DNA of 64,000 nt from Chitinophaga sp. CF118 (GTDB lineage Bacteria > Bacteroidota > Bacteroidia > Chitinophagales > Chitinophagaceae). The translations under genes and the position numbers were made by a program. The stretch is from NCBI RefSeq assembly GCF_900112615.1, contig NZ_FOMK01000010.1, positions 172,919-236,918 of the forward strand, read 5' to 3'. Positions 8,592-17,168 of this stretch are shown here, piece by piece. The notes under the pieces are model-generated. The model worked only from the letters and a program-made list of their open reading frames with translations. It was not told the origin of the DNA and did no database searches. Positions within the stretch are counted from its first letter, which is position 1; every line of letters begins with the position of its first letter.

Positions 8592-10214
8592 ATGAAGAGA
8601 TTATTACTGTTAATATTATGCGCTACTATGCTGTTCTCCTGCCGAAAGCTGGATCAGCCTATCACGCGCGATTTCACAGACGCTGCTTACTGGCGGAATG
8701 CAGATGATGCATTGGCCGCTTTGTCCAGCTGTTATGAAAATATGTCGCGAGCCGACTACTTTTTTGGAGATGAAGCATTGAGTGATAACGGATATGTAAG
8801 CGGAGTTGGATTTAATGCTGTATCAAAGATCGCCAACGGTGCTTATGATCCTTCAAATCTCCGTATAACAGATGAATGGAAATACCGCTTCACCTGCATT
8901 CGCAAGTGTAATACGGTAACAACGAATATAGATAAGGTGCCGGCCCTGGATTCTGCATTAAAACGCCGCATAGTGGCTGAAACCCGCTTTATCCGCGCTT
9001 ACTCCTATTTCCAACTGGTAAACTGGTATGGCGATGTACCTTTCTATACCAATCTAATTAATATCGACGAATCAAAAAGCATCACACGTACCGGGAAGAG
9101 CCAGGTGTTGGAATTCATTCAGAAAGAACTGACTGAAATCCGTGCAGACCTGCCGGTGAATAATTACACAGGTGCTGCCGGTGGATATGCTGAAAAGGAT
9201 AAAGGCCGCATTACCCGTGGAGCTGCTATTGCACTCAGTGCACGTGTACATCTGTTCAAAGGAGAATGGCAGGGCGTGATAGACGATTGTAATCTCCTGA
9301 TCGATAAAACAGAAAACGGTACTTACGGTTTGCTGGCTAATTACAGCGATGTTTTCACGACCGCAAATGAGTATAATCGTGAAGTAATCCTGGATTTGCA
9401 ATTTGGTGGTGGCAGAACATATGATTCTCAACGCAGCTTCCTGCCGCAAACATTAGCTCTGCTGAGAAGTACACTGGTACCTACACAAGACCTGGTAGAT
9501 GATTATGTAATGGTGAATGGTAAAGGAATCACCGAATCCGGTTCCGGTTATGATGCAAATGATCCTTATAAAAACAGGGATCCTCGCTTTGAAGCTACTA
9601 TACTACACGACGGCTCTACTATTACAGACTTTGACAACAAGGTACAGACCATTCTTACACAGACAGGTTCCAACCCTTCTACCAACAGTATAGATGACCA
9701 GGGAGCTTCTCCTACCGGTTATTACTTCTATAAATATTACGATCGAACTGCCAGCAATTATAACTCAGGACTGAACATTATCCTGATCCGTTATGCAGAT
9801 GTATTACTGATGTATGCAGAGGCTAAGAATGAGCTGGGCCAGTTGGATGCAGCCGTATGGAATCAAACCATTCGTGCTTTAAGAGTACGTGCTAAATTCA
9901 CAGATGCAGGCGCTATTGAATTCCCCGGTTTAACCAAAGAGCAATTACAAAGTATTGTTCGCCGTGAAAGAAGAGCTGAACTTGCATTTGAAGGTGTACG
10001 GGCTTTTGATATCCGCCGCTGGAAGATAGCAGATCAGGTGATGAACAGACCTGTAAGGGGTATTAAAGTTACCTCTGGTGCATTCAATAAAGATGCAAAC
10101 GGGTACATCATTGTGGAGAACAGAATCTTCACAAATCCCAAACATTATCTCTGGCCGGTACCAACATTTGAACGTGATCAGAACACTAACCTCGGACAAA
10201 ACCAGGATTGGTAA
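8592..10214 (+). CDS. SusD/RagB-family surface glycan-binding lipoprotein
   Basis: 540 residues with a lipoprotein signal (lipobox around MLFSC, Cys 17). The N-terminal SusD-like half has TPR-type helices (ETRFIRAYSYFQLVNWYGDVPF). The C-terminal SusD domain has the hallmarks NIILIRYADVLLMYAEAKNELG and RRERRAELAFEGVRAFDIRRWK. It forms the lid on the SusC barrel and binds the glycan at the cell surface. It starts 26 bases after susC, so the two are cotranscribed. Confidence 0.95.
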   Translation: MKRLLLLILCATMLFSCRKLDQPITRDFTDAAYWRNADDALAALSSCYENMSRADYFFGDEALSDNGYVSGVGFNAVSKIANGAYDPSNLRITDEWKYRFTCIRKCNTVTTNIDKVPALDSALKRRIVAETRFIRAYSYFQLVNWYGDVPFYTNLINIDESKSITRTGKSQVLEFIQKELTEIRADLPVNNYTGAAGGYAEKDKGRITRGAAIALSARVHLFKGEWQGVIDDCNLLIDKTENGTYGLLANYSDVFTTANEYNREVILDLQFGGGRTYDSQRSFLPQTLALLRSTLVPTQDLVDDYVMVNGKGITESGSGYDANDPYKNRDPRFEATILHDGSTITDFDNKVQTILTQTGSNPSTNSIDDQGASPTGYYFYKYYDRTASNYNSGLNIILIRYADVLLMYAEAKNELGQLDAAVWNQTIRALRVRAKFTDAGAIEFPGLTKEQLQSIVRRERRAELAFEGVRAFDIRRWKIADQVMNRPVRGIKVTSGAFNKDANGYIIVENRIFTNPKHYLWPVPTFERDQNTNLGQNQDW

Positions 10215-10246
10215 AATTCCACTAACAATTTTCAAACTGTTACGAT

Positions 10247-11380
10247 ATGAAAAAGTATTTCTCCGCTATAATTGTTGTATTCCTGGGCCTTCTGCTCACC
10301 AGTTGCAAAAAAGACTATAAACTCAATACTAACATTATGCCGGTAAGTAGACTGAATGCTCCGGTAGATGAAAAATATATCAAATTACAACCTGCTACCA
10401 GCGCTTCTGTTAGCTTTGAGTGGGAGCAGGCCCGTGCAGAAGATGGTTCTCTTGTATTGTATGAAGTAGTGTTTGATAAAGAGGGAGGTGACTTTTCCGA
10501 TCCAGTTGCTACTATCTCTGCTGATGGCGGTGGCGTACAGAACAAACTCACCTTGTCTCACAAAGAATTGAACAGTATGGCCGGTAAAGCTGGCATTGCT
10601 GCATTGGCTACCGGAAAATTAAAATGGACGGTAAATGCCTCTAAAGGTTTTAATATCAAACAGGCACTGGAAATCCGCACTATAGAAGTGGAAAGACCTA
10701 ATGGTTTTGCAGAGATCCCTGTAGATGTATATCTGACCGGTGAGGCTACAGAAACAGGTAGCGATCTGTCAAAGGCGATAAAGCTGAAATCTACAGCAGC
10801 TGGTGTATTCGAAATCTATACTTCCCTGAATGATGGTAAATACCACTTCGTTGATAGAAATACAGGTACACCCACTACTTATTATATCGATGGTACCACA
10901 CTGAAAGAAGGTGGTGAAAGCTCACAGGCCAATGGTACAAAACAATACCGTCTGCGTCTGGACTTTAATAATACAGCCGCAACAGTTACTGAGATTACAG
11001 CTATTGGTCTCTGGTTCGCTCCTGAAAATAAGATCTTGTATGATCTGCCTTATGCAGGTAACAGCACCTGGTCTTTCAAGAACCAGGTGATCACCTTCCA
11101 TCAGGAATCATGGGGCCGAGATGAACGTTACAAATTCCGCATGGACGTAAAATCTGCAGATGGTACTGCCAGTCAGGAATGGTACGGTAGTTCAAATTCT
11201 GATAATAACCGTCCAACAGCTACCACACCTCTATCTTTCTGGGAACTGAAGCCTGTTCCCAACAATGATCAGTATAACTATAGCTTCAAATTTAATGGAG
11301 ACGTAGATACGAAGAACTGTGATGTGAATGTATACTTCGCGCCTGACAAGAATTATACGCATGAAGTGATCATCAAATAA
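10247..11380 (+). CDS. SusE-like outer-membrane glycan-binding lipoprotein
   Basis: 377 residues. Lipoprotein signal with lipobox LLTSC (Cys 20), then the SusE N-terminal immunoglobulin-like domain (about 35-150; FEWEQARAEDGSLVLYEVVFDKEGGDF). The rest is beta-rich, with aromatic segments such as YHFVDRNTG and AIGLWFAPENKILYDL typical of starch-binding-like modules in SusE/SusF. It follows susD by 32 bases and precedes the GH76 lipoprotein, the usual place for a surface glycan-binding accessory. The ligand is inferred from neighbours, not from recognisable binding residues. Confidence 0.82.
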   Translation: MKKYFSAIIVVFLGLLLTSCKKDYKLNTNIMPVSRLNAPVDEKYIKLQPATSASVSFEWEQARAEDGSLVLYEVVFDKEGGDFSDPVATISADGGGVQNKLTLSHKELNSMAGKAGIAALATGKLKWTVNASKGFNIKQALEIRTIEVERPNGFAEIPVDVYLTGEATETGSDLSKAIKLKSTAAGVFEIYTSLNDGKYHFVDRNTGTPTTYYIDGTTLKEGGESSQANGTKQYRLRLDFNNTAATVTEITAIGLWFAPENKILYDLPYAGNSTWSFKNQVITFHQESWGRDERYKFRMDVKSADGTASQEWYGSSNSDNNRPTATTPLSFWELKPVPNNDQYNYSFKFNGDVDTKNCDVNVYFAPDKNYTHEVIIK

Positions 11381-11415
11381 TAATTCTCAACAGAATACTT
11401 CAAACTAATTGGCAT

Positions 11416-12546
11416 ATGCGTAAACTCTTTATATTATTCACACTGGTTACCGCCTTTACGTCCTGCCTGAAAGAACCGGTAGATGATGGTCCGGGGCCAG
11501 GTGCAGGGCAAACCAGCTATGTATATAACTGGCCTTTGATTGCGGATTCTACTTCCACGGCATTGGTTAGTGGTTTTTATAATCAGAGCGGTAAATACTT
11601 CAATAAAAATAATGCAGGGGATGCCACCTTCAACTACTGGCCTAATGCACATGCATTGGATGTACTGGTGGATGCTTACCTGCGTACTAATGATGCCGCC
11701 ATCAAAACAAGAATGGATGAACTGTTGGACGGTATGAAAGCAAAGAACGGAGCGACCTATATTAATCACTATTATGATGATATGGAATGGATGACATTGG
11801 CCTGCCTGCGGGCCTATGAAGCTACCAGCGATGATCGTTATAAAACTACCGCAGAATTGCTGTGGAATGATATTAAAGGGGGATGGGATGATACTTTCGG
11901 TGGTGGTATTTATTGGAACAAAGACAGGCAAAACAAAAATACGCCGGCCAATGCTCCTGCAAGTATAATTGCTTCCCGCATCTACCAGTTGAACCGTAAC
12001 GGCGAAGATCTCGGCTGGGCGAAGAAGATATACCAGTGGCAGAAAGATAACCTGATAGATCCGGTTACAGGACTGGTATGGGATGGGCTGGATGCTACAG
12101 GCACCAACAAGGATTGGAAGTTCACTTACAACCAGGGTGTTTTCATCGGAGCAGGCGTGGAACTCTATAAGATTACCGGTGATCAGACTTATCTGGCAGA
12201 TGCTGTAAAAACTGCGGGTAATTCACTGGCAGGAGATTTCAGCAGCAACAATATTCTGAAAGATGAAGGCGGCGGAGATGGTGGATTGTTCAAAGGGATC
12301 CTGGTGCGGTACATGATGTTACTCATTACAGATGGTAACCTGAGCAATACAGATGCGGCGAAGTATATCAGCTTCCTGAAGCTGAATGCAGAAACATTAT
12401 GGTTGCAGGGCGCCTCCCGTCCGCAGATGCTTTTCAATACCAACTGGACAACAAAAGCAACAACAACTGACCTCACTACACAATTGAGTGGAGCGATGTT
12501 AATAGAAGCGGTTGCCAGGTTAAAAGAGTTGAATCTGGTTAATTAA
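11416..12546 (+). CDS. GH76 family alpha-1,6-mannanase-like lipoprotein
   Basis: 376 residues. Lipoprotein signal with Cys 17 (FTSC), so probably anchored at the outer membrane. The (alpha/alpha)6 glycoside hydrolase family 76 fold shows in repeated helix motifs. Its catalytic Asp pair is Asp121-Asp122 in HYYDDMEWMTLACLRAYEAT. Other conserved blocks are GGGIYWNKD and FTYNQGVFIGAGVELY. GH76 enzymes are endo-acting on the alpha-1,6-mannan backbone of fungal mannan. It is the last gene before a strong terminator, so it closes the locus that starts at the sigma gene or at susC. Confidence 0.9.
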   Translation: MRKLFILFTLVTAFTSCLKEPVDDGPGPGAGQTSYVYNWPLIADSTSTALVSGFYNQSGKYFNKNNAGDATFNYWPNAHALDVLVDAYLRTNDAAIKTRMDELLDGMKAKNGATYINHYYDDMEWMTLACLRAYEATSDDRYKTTAELLWNDIKGGWDDTFGGGIYWNKDRQNKNTPANAPASIIASRIYQLNRNGEDLGWAKKIYQWQKDNLIDPVTGLVWDGLDATGTNKDWKFTYNQGVFIGAGVELYKITGDQTYLADAVKTAGNSLAGDFSSNNILKDEGGGDGGLFKGILVRYMMLLITDGNLSNTDAAKYISFLKLNAETLWLQGASRPQMLFNTNWTTKATTTDLTTQLSGAMLIEAVARLKELNLVN

Positions 12547-12562
12547 TTTCAGATATTTATAT

Positions 12563-12600
12563 GGAGGCTGTATCAGATGTCCGATACAGCCTCCTTTTTA
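12563..12600 (+). terminator. Rho-independent terminator after the first GH76 gene
   Basis: A 12-base stem, GGAGGCTGTATC at 12563-12574 against 12583-12594, with an 8-base loop, then TTTTTATTTTTATT. It separates the Sus operon from the second GH76 gene. Confidence 0.85.
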
Positions 12601-12663
12601 TTTTTATTGTATTGACTGTCACCCCTCTTTATTTATTTTTTACAGGTCTTAAATCAAACAATC

Positions 12664-13722
12664 ATGCTGAAAAACTTAGGGTCTTTCTTTCTTTTGCTGT
12701 GCGTTAATACCACCTTCGGTCAGAATGCCGAACATGCGGAAGCTTTGCTGCAGGCAGTAAATACATATTTGTACAATCCGGAAACAAAGTTGTACCTGGA
12801 AACAATCAATAAATCAAAAAATGAAAACCCACATACCTTTCTATGGGGAATGTGCGGAATGGTACAAGCTACCAATGAACTGGAGGCATTACACCCCGGA
12901 AAGCAATATATGTCCCCGGTAATTAATGCCATCAATGCCTATTATAATCCCAAAGCACCTGCGCCCGGATATGATTCCTATGTGGTGAAAGAGAAAGGAG
13001 GAGATCGTTTTTATGATGATAATCAGTGGATAGGAATTGCTTACCTCGATGCATATGAGCGCACAAAAAAGAAATGGTTCCTGGAAAAAGGAATGGAGAT
13101 TTACCGGTTTATGATGACGGGTTATGATACTATTAGTGGGGGTGGATTATATTGGAAAGAAGGGGATAAGAATACTAAGAATACCTGTTCGAACGGGCCT
13201 GCAATACTGGTTGCCCTGCAAATGTACCAGGTAACGCATAAAAAGCCTTACCTGGATACCGCATTGTTGTTATATACCTGGACGAATAAGTATCTGCAAT
13301 CGGCCAGTGGAATATATTGGGATGCCATCAGGGTACGTCATAACAACAAAATAGATTCTGCTAAGTATACTTACAATTCGGGTACAATGCTGGAATCCAA
13401 TGTAAAACTGTATAATATTACCCACGATAAAAAATACCTGGCAGAAGCGCAACGTATAGCTGCTGCGACTTATGCCTGGTTTTTCCATAATGACCGCTTA
13501 CCTTCTTCTTACTGGTTTAATGCAGTACTGCTGAGAGGATATGAGGCATTGTATGCAGTAGATCATAACAGAAAGTATATCAATGCAATGCAGGTGGATG
13601 CTGATAAAGTATGGGAAACAGAACGGGATAAAAATAACCTGGTAGGCCCCCGGCCAGATAAGGACCTGCTTGGGCAGGCAGGAATGATAGAAATTTATGC
13701 CCGGCTTGCCAGGATAAAATGA
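12664..13722 (+). CDS. Second GH76 family protein, secreted
   Basis: 352 residues with a plain signal peptide ending near residue 20 (NTTFGQN) and no lipobox cysteine, so probably periplasmic or secreted rather than anchored. The catalytic Asp pair is Asp118-Asp119 in FYDDNQWIGIAYLDAYERT. Other GH76 marks are GGGLYWKEGDKNTKNTCSNGPA and YTYNSGTMLESNVKLY. It is clearly divergent from the previous GH76, so not a recent duplication. It has its own transcription unit between two terminators. A division of labour, surface enzyme plus periplasmic enzyme, is a reasonable inference. Confidence 0.9.
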   Translation: MLKNLGSFFLLLCVNTTFGQNAEHAEALLQAVNTYLYNPETKLYLETINKSKNENPHTFLWGMCGMVQATNELEALHPGKQYMSPVINAINAYYNPKAPAPGYDSYVVKEKGGDRFYDDNQWIGIAYLDAYERTKKKWFLEKGMEIYRFMMTGYDTISGGGLYWKEGDKNTKNTCSNGPAILVALQMYQVTHKKPYLDTALLLYTWTNKYLQSASGIYWDAIRVRHNNKIDSAKYTYNSGTMLESNVKLYNITHDKKYLAEAQRIAAATYAWFFHNDRLPSSYWFNAVLLRGYEALYAVDHNRKYINAMQVDADKVWETERDKNNLVGPRPDKDLLGQAGMIEIYARLARIK

Positions 13723-13757
13723 GTATCTTTGAAGCGCTGTCAATAGTTACAGATAAA

Positions 13758-13793
13758 AGGTTACCCCACCAGGGTAACTTTTTTATTTTCTGG
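13758..13793 (+). terminator. Rho-independent terminator after the second GH76 gene
   Basis: Stem GTTACCC (13760-13766) with GGGTAAC (13772-13778), extended by A-T and G-T pairs, followed by TTTTTTATTTT. Confidence 0.8.
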
Positions 13794-13806
13794 CATAACC
13801 GTACCT

Positions 13807-14091
13807 ATGTATATCGTATATATCCTATTTTCCCGAAGTAATGAGAAGATTTATACAGGGCATACTACAAACCTTGTTAAAAGATTTCACTTCCACAATA
13901 TACATGGTCGTCAGCGCTGGACGCTTCAATACCGACCATGGGAAGTAATCTACCTCGAAATTTTTGAGGACAAGCCAGCTGCAATGAAGCGGGAGTGGTT
14001 ATTAAAGTCGGGTAAAGGGCGTGCATGGATATGGAGCAAGATCCAGCAGGAATATTATGCCAAAGGATTTATCAGTAATGATAGTGATTGA
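13807..14091 (+). CDS. GIY-YIG domain protein, UPF0213/YhbQ-like
   Basis: 94 residues, the normal size of the stand-alone GIY-YIG proteins common in Bacteroidota. The N-terminus MYIVYILFS and the IYTGHTTNLVKRFHFHN block give the two tyrosines and the conserved Arg of the nuclease core, although the canonical GIY and YIG triplets read VYI and YTG. The C-terminal LKSGKGRAWI block is typical of the group. Homologues bind or nick DNA; the cellular role is uncertain. It stands alone between terminators and other units. Confidence 0.82.
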   Translation: MYIVYILFSRSNEKIYTGHTTNLVKRFHFHNIHGRQRWTLQYRPWEVIYLEIFEDKPAAMKREWLLKSGKGRAWIWSKIQQEYYAKGFISNDSD

Positions 14092-14133
14092 GAGCTGGCT
14101 GAAATTTAGAGACCGGTTAAAAAGAAAGCCCTA

Positions 14134-14295
14134 TTATTTCCTGCCGCGTGATATAAGAAATATAATCAGAAACACTACAAAAGCTACAGCAATTATACCA
14201 GTCCACACACCAGCCTTAAAAATCCCCCCTATTACTTCGCAGCTGCTCAATAATATGATGGCAAAGCAGAGCAATGTCAGTTGTAAGTTTTTCAT
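14134..14295 (-). CDS. 53-residue lipoprotein with C-terminal membrane helix
   Basis: Encoded on the minus strand from the ATG ending at 14295. The peptide starts MKNLQLTLLC, has a lipobox LLSSC (Cys 19), then EVIGGIFKAG, one strongly hydrophobic helix (about residues 30-48) and a basic end SRGRK. Very similar 50-55 residue proteins (CEVIGGIFKAG followed by a helix) are, from memory, widespread in Bacteroidota and often misnamed phosphatidate cytidylyltransferase. At 53 residues it cannot hold that enzyme. It lies downstream of the DUF3570 gene in the same direction (62 bases apart). Function unknown. Confidence 0.75.
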   Translation of the reverse strand: MKNLQLTLLCFAIILLSSCEVIGGIFKAGVWTGIIAVAFVVFLIIFLISRGRK

Positions 14296-14357
14296 ATCAT
14301 TTGATTTTTAATGAATAAGCCTATGTTATGGGTATATCATACACTATGCCAGAACTA

Positions 14358-15569
14358 TTACCTGGTATGTCTGAAGTCAAGTAGCAAAGACAGCATATGG
14401 GCTGATAGCTGATCTGTGCGTTTATAAAAGGAATACCGCAATCCGATTTCCTGAAAGGCACTATTCCTGAAAATAGGTTTAAAAAGTGCATATCGTGCTG
14501 TAATACCCAATTTGTAACTGTTAAAGCTGCTCAGATCATAGTCGGATGTATAGTATTCATCGGACAGATCATGTCCTTGAAAAGGTTGGAAGTACCTGGA
14601 AGCTTTTTGTGTATAAAGGCGGACAAGAGGAGAGAGTGTAAATAAAGGGCTTGTTTTTACAGGTAACTCCAATTGTAGCGCATGCGCAGTAATGCCAAAA
14701 TTATCATGGTAAAATGAATAATAGGTACGCAGGATCACCTGACCGTCTATAAAAGTGTTTAGCTGTACGGTTAGTGGTACTTTCCATCTTTCGCGGGGCA
14801 GGTTTTCCACTTTTAGAGTATTCGCATCTTTAAAATATACCCGATGGAAAGGAGTGGAGAGTAATCCTTTCTGGTACACCAGTTCAGGATAGATCGCGAA
14901 CTGCATCCGTTTATTAACCACCTGGTAAAGTGCAAAACTGAGGTTGTATGATTGTCGCCGGTAGATGTCGAACCATTCCTTATAGCGTAATTCTTCCGGG
15001 TACACCAGTGTTTCAGGTTTGTAGTAGTCCGGATCAAAGCGTCCCCATCGCAGATCATCAAAATAACATTGCAGAGAGGCTGTTAGTTGCCGGCTATGTG
15101 TTGCATTATCATGAGATACAGAAATGCCTATAGGTATAGACAGATAATCAGATTCTAAAGAAAGACCCAGATTGATGCCTGCACGGATGTGTGGCTTTTT
15201 TAGCTGGCGGTTATATCCTCCCATGATATGAAAGCGTCTGTCATCGCGGGAGGCAGAGGATAAAACGAAATCTATATTGTCGGTAGATGCAGAAGTAATT
15301 ACATCCACACCGGCATTCAGCTGCAGAGTAGTAATTGAATCACGTTTGCGCGTAACAGTAATATCAGATACAAATACCTGCAATGCTTCCGTGCCTGTAC
15401 CTCCGGTTACAGCAGAATGATTCCCATCCTGTGTATAATAAGAGAACAATGCCTGAATATCCGTTCTGGAAATTGATTGTTTCTTATATACCGTGCTGTC
15501 ATTTCCTTTTTGTGCAGCAGCTGTCAGATATGCCATCAGCAATCCAGCCGCAATAAATATTCTTTTCAT
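14358..15569 (-). CDS. DUF3570 outer-membrane beta-barrel protein
   Basis: 403 residues with a signal peptide ending near AAAQ (residue 19). The mature protein is rich in alternating hydrophobic strands and aromatic girdle residues and ends in a barrel-like LLLDFRHTR. Family marks include QALFSYYTQDGNHSAVTGGTGTEALQVFVSDI near the mature N-terminus and VDVITSASTDNIDFVLSSASRDDRRFHI. The function of DUF3570 is not established. It is the last gene of a tight minus-strand group with thioredoxin, ApbE and DUF4266, separated from DUF4266 by 5 bases. That suggests an outer-membrane partner in a redox system. Confidence 0.85.
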   Translation of the reverse strand: MKRIFIAAGLLMAYLTAAAQKGNDSTVYKKQSISRTDIQALFSYYTQDGNHSAVTGGTGTEALQVFVSDITVTRKRDSITTLQLNAGVDVITSASTDNIDFVLSSASRDDRRFHIMGGYNRQLKKPHIRAGINLGLSLESDYLSIPIGISVSHDNATHSRQLTASLQCYFDDLRWGRFDPDYYKPETLVYPEELRYKEWFDIYRRQSYNLSFALYQVVNKRMQFAIYPELVYQKGLLSTPFHRVYFKDANTLKVENLPRERWKVPLTVQLNTFIDGQVILRTYYSFYHDNFGITAHALQLELPVKTSPLFTLSPLVRLYTQKASRYFQPFQGHDLSDEYYTSDYDLSSFNSYKLGITARYALFKPIFRNSAFQEIGLRYSFYKRTDQLSAHMLSLLLDFRHTR

Positions 15570-15574
15570 GCTAA

Positions 15575-15802
15575 TCAGTTACAACCACAGCCTCCGCTAC
15601 CTTTACCACTGCCACCACCACTGCTTCCTTCACGATAGGTCTGTGCGCTTTCATCTATTTTATCTATTCCTGCTTTTCCTAATTGCATATTCACATCATT
15701 CAAATACTGCCGCTGGTAAGGTTTTACCGTAGCACAAGCCTGGAGTATCATTAACACTGTTATCAATCCTGCCACAAAAATGCAGCTGTTATGCTTTTGC
15801 AT
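15575..15802 (-). CDS. DUF4266 lipoprotein with Gly-rich Cys-Gly-Cys-Asn tail
   Basis: 75 residues from the ATG ending at 15802 (MQKHNSC). An upstream in-frame start exists but would put 27 unrelated residues before the signal peptide and overlap ApbE by about 95 bases. Lipobox LQAC (Cys 23), then VKPYQRQYLNDVNM, the DUF4266 signature, then TYREGSSGGGSGKG and a terminal GGCGCN. The two closing cysteines and the asparagine end are conserved in the family as I remember it. Its start overlaps the apbE stop by 14 bases, so the two are translationally coupled. Its role is unknown; being a substrate or cofactor carrier for the adjacent flavin transferase is plausible. Confidence 0.85.
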   Translation of the reverse strand: MQKHNSCIFVAGLITVLMILQACATVKPYQRQYLNDVNMQLGKAGIDKIDESAQTYREGSSGGGSGKGSGGCGCN

Positions 15803-16703
15803 GTATATGAATGTTTTCCGATTGAAATACTTTGTTCTTACTGTCAATAATGATACAGTGTACATCCGGCAGCTGGTTAACAAGATCCAGTCCGACGGAA
15901 GGTCCCATCACGGTAACGGCTGTGGCCAGTGCATCTGATAATTCTGCACTGGGACTTATCACTGTCACACTTTTAATATAAGGGACTGGTTTCCCTGTAC
16001 GGGGATCTATATTGTGCGAATAGCGGATGCCATCTTTTTCAATATATTGTTCATAGTTGCCCGAAGTAGCAACAGATGCATTTTGTATGGGAAGCCACAA
16101 TAACATTTTTGTGGGATCATCCGGATGGGCAATCCCAATTTTCCAGGGAGAACCGTCTGCTTGTGTGCCCCAGGCGGTAAGGTCACCGCTGGCATTTATC
16201 ACACCGCTGGTTGCCCCGGCAGCTATCCACAATGCCTTTACCTTATCTGCCGCATATCCTTTCCCTATAGCGCCAAAACCAATGTGCATTCCTTTCTTTT
16301 GCAGGAAGATCTGGTTGTTGTTGGCCAATGTAATATACCGGTAACCGGTTTGTTGCAATGCCTGTTTCAGTGCGGAAGCTTCTGGCCATTGCAGATCAGG
16401 CTGTTTGAAATTGAACAGGCGTTTGAGTGCACCAGCAGAGATATCAAAAGCCCCCTGGGTAATGGCGCTCAGATGCAGGCAACGCTGTACCAACTGATAT
16501 ACTTCAGATGGTACGGTGACTGGCTGCATGCCTGCGTTGGCATTTAGTTGTGCTGTTACGGAAGTATCATTGAATTCGGTGAGTAATGCTTCAATCCTTT
16601 TGATTTCTACCACGCCATCAAGCAAGCGTTGCGGTGCAGCATCCGTTGTTATCAGTTCAAAGTCGGAACCCATTAACCGGATATGAAGCCTGCTGTCCTG
16701 CAT
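15789..16703 (-). CDS. apbE: FAD:protein FMN transferase
   Basis: 304 residues from the ATG ending at 16703. That start lies 4 bases past the thioredoxin stop; a longer in-frame start would overlap it. ApbE marks are GAFDISAGALKRLFNF, HIGFGAIGKGYAADKVK, the ASGDLTAWG block and SVATSGNYEQYIEKDGIRYSHNIDPRTGKPV, with the DAxATAxxVMG helix near 280 carrying the Mg-binding Asp. It attaches FMN to Ser/Thr of target proteins in the periplasm. No clear signal peptide is visible at the chosen start, which is odd for a periplasmic enzyme. A leader within the upstream extension is not convincing either. Confidence 0.9.
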   Translation of the reverse strand: MQDSRLHIRLMGSDFELITTDAAPQRLLDGVVEIKRIEALLTEFNDTSVTAQLNANAGMQPVTVPSEVYQLVQRCLHLSAITQGAFDISAGALKRLFNFKQPDLQWPEASALKQALQQTGYRYITLANNNQIFLQKKGMHIGFGAIGKGYAADKVKALWIAAGATSGVINASGDLTAWGTQADGSPWKIGIAHPDDPTKMLLWLPIQNASVATSGNYEQYIEKDGIRYSHNIDPRTGKPVPYIKSVTVISPSAELSDALATAVTVMGPSVGLDLVNQLPDVHCIIIDSKNKVFQSENIHIHAKA

Positions 16704-16707
16704 ATAT

Positions 16708-17136
16708 TTACTTGAGCAGTTGTTTGATGGTGTTGATGAAATCGTTAGGAGTCTGTTGCCCCACAGGAACATCTTTTATAAATTGTTTTTCCGGGCTTAG
16801 CAGCACCACATGAGGAAAAGCACCTTCCGGATTAAAGACAGCTGCCAGGGAATCGTATTTTAAACGGAGGGGGGTGGCTATCTTTTTACGTTGGGGGAAG
16901 TCGGCTTCCAGCAATACCAGGTTGTTGCCCGCATAGCGCAGGAAACTACTATCAGATAATATCTTTTTATTGAATTGTATACAGGGAATACACCAGTCAG
17001 AACCGGAAAATACCAGCATGACTTTTTTGCCTGTCTGTCTGGCCAGGTCAAATGCTTTATCAGGGCTCTGCATCAGTTGTGCATTACATACCGCAAAGGA
17101 AAATATCCCAGAAAACAGTAACAGAATAAGTCGCAT
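16708..17136 (-). CDS. Periplasmic thioredoxin-like protein
   Basis: 142 residues with a signal peptide (residues 1-20, ending CNAQ) and a thioredoxin fold. The active site is Cys49-Ile-Pro-Cys52 in SGSDWCIPCIQFNKK, followed by a cis-Pro region FPHVVLLSPEKQ. It is the first gene of the thioredoxin, apbE, DUF4266, DUF3570 operon. A job in keeping the cysteines of the DUF4266 tail reduced or correctly paired would fit, but this is inference. Confidence 0.88.
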   Translation of the reverse strand: MRLILLLFSGIFSFAVCNAQLMQSPDKAFDLARQTGKKVMLVFSGSDWCIPCIQFNKKILSDSSFLRYAGNNLVLLEADFPQRKKIATPLRLKYDSLAAVFNPEGAFPHVVLLSPEKQFIKDVPVGQQTPNDFINTIKQLLK

Positions 17137-17168
17137 ACAGCGATGAATTTTAAAGCAAGGCTACTTTG

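Noticed and set aside
14021..14311. Plus-strand frame of 96 codons after the GIY-YIG gene
   Set aside because: It overlaps the end of the GIY-YIG gene in another frame and is antisense to the 53-residue lipoprotein, which has a clear lipobox and helix.
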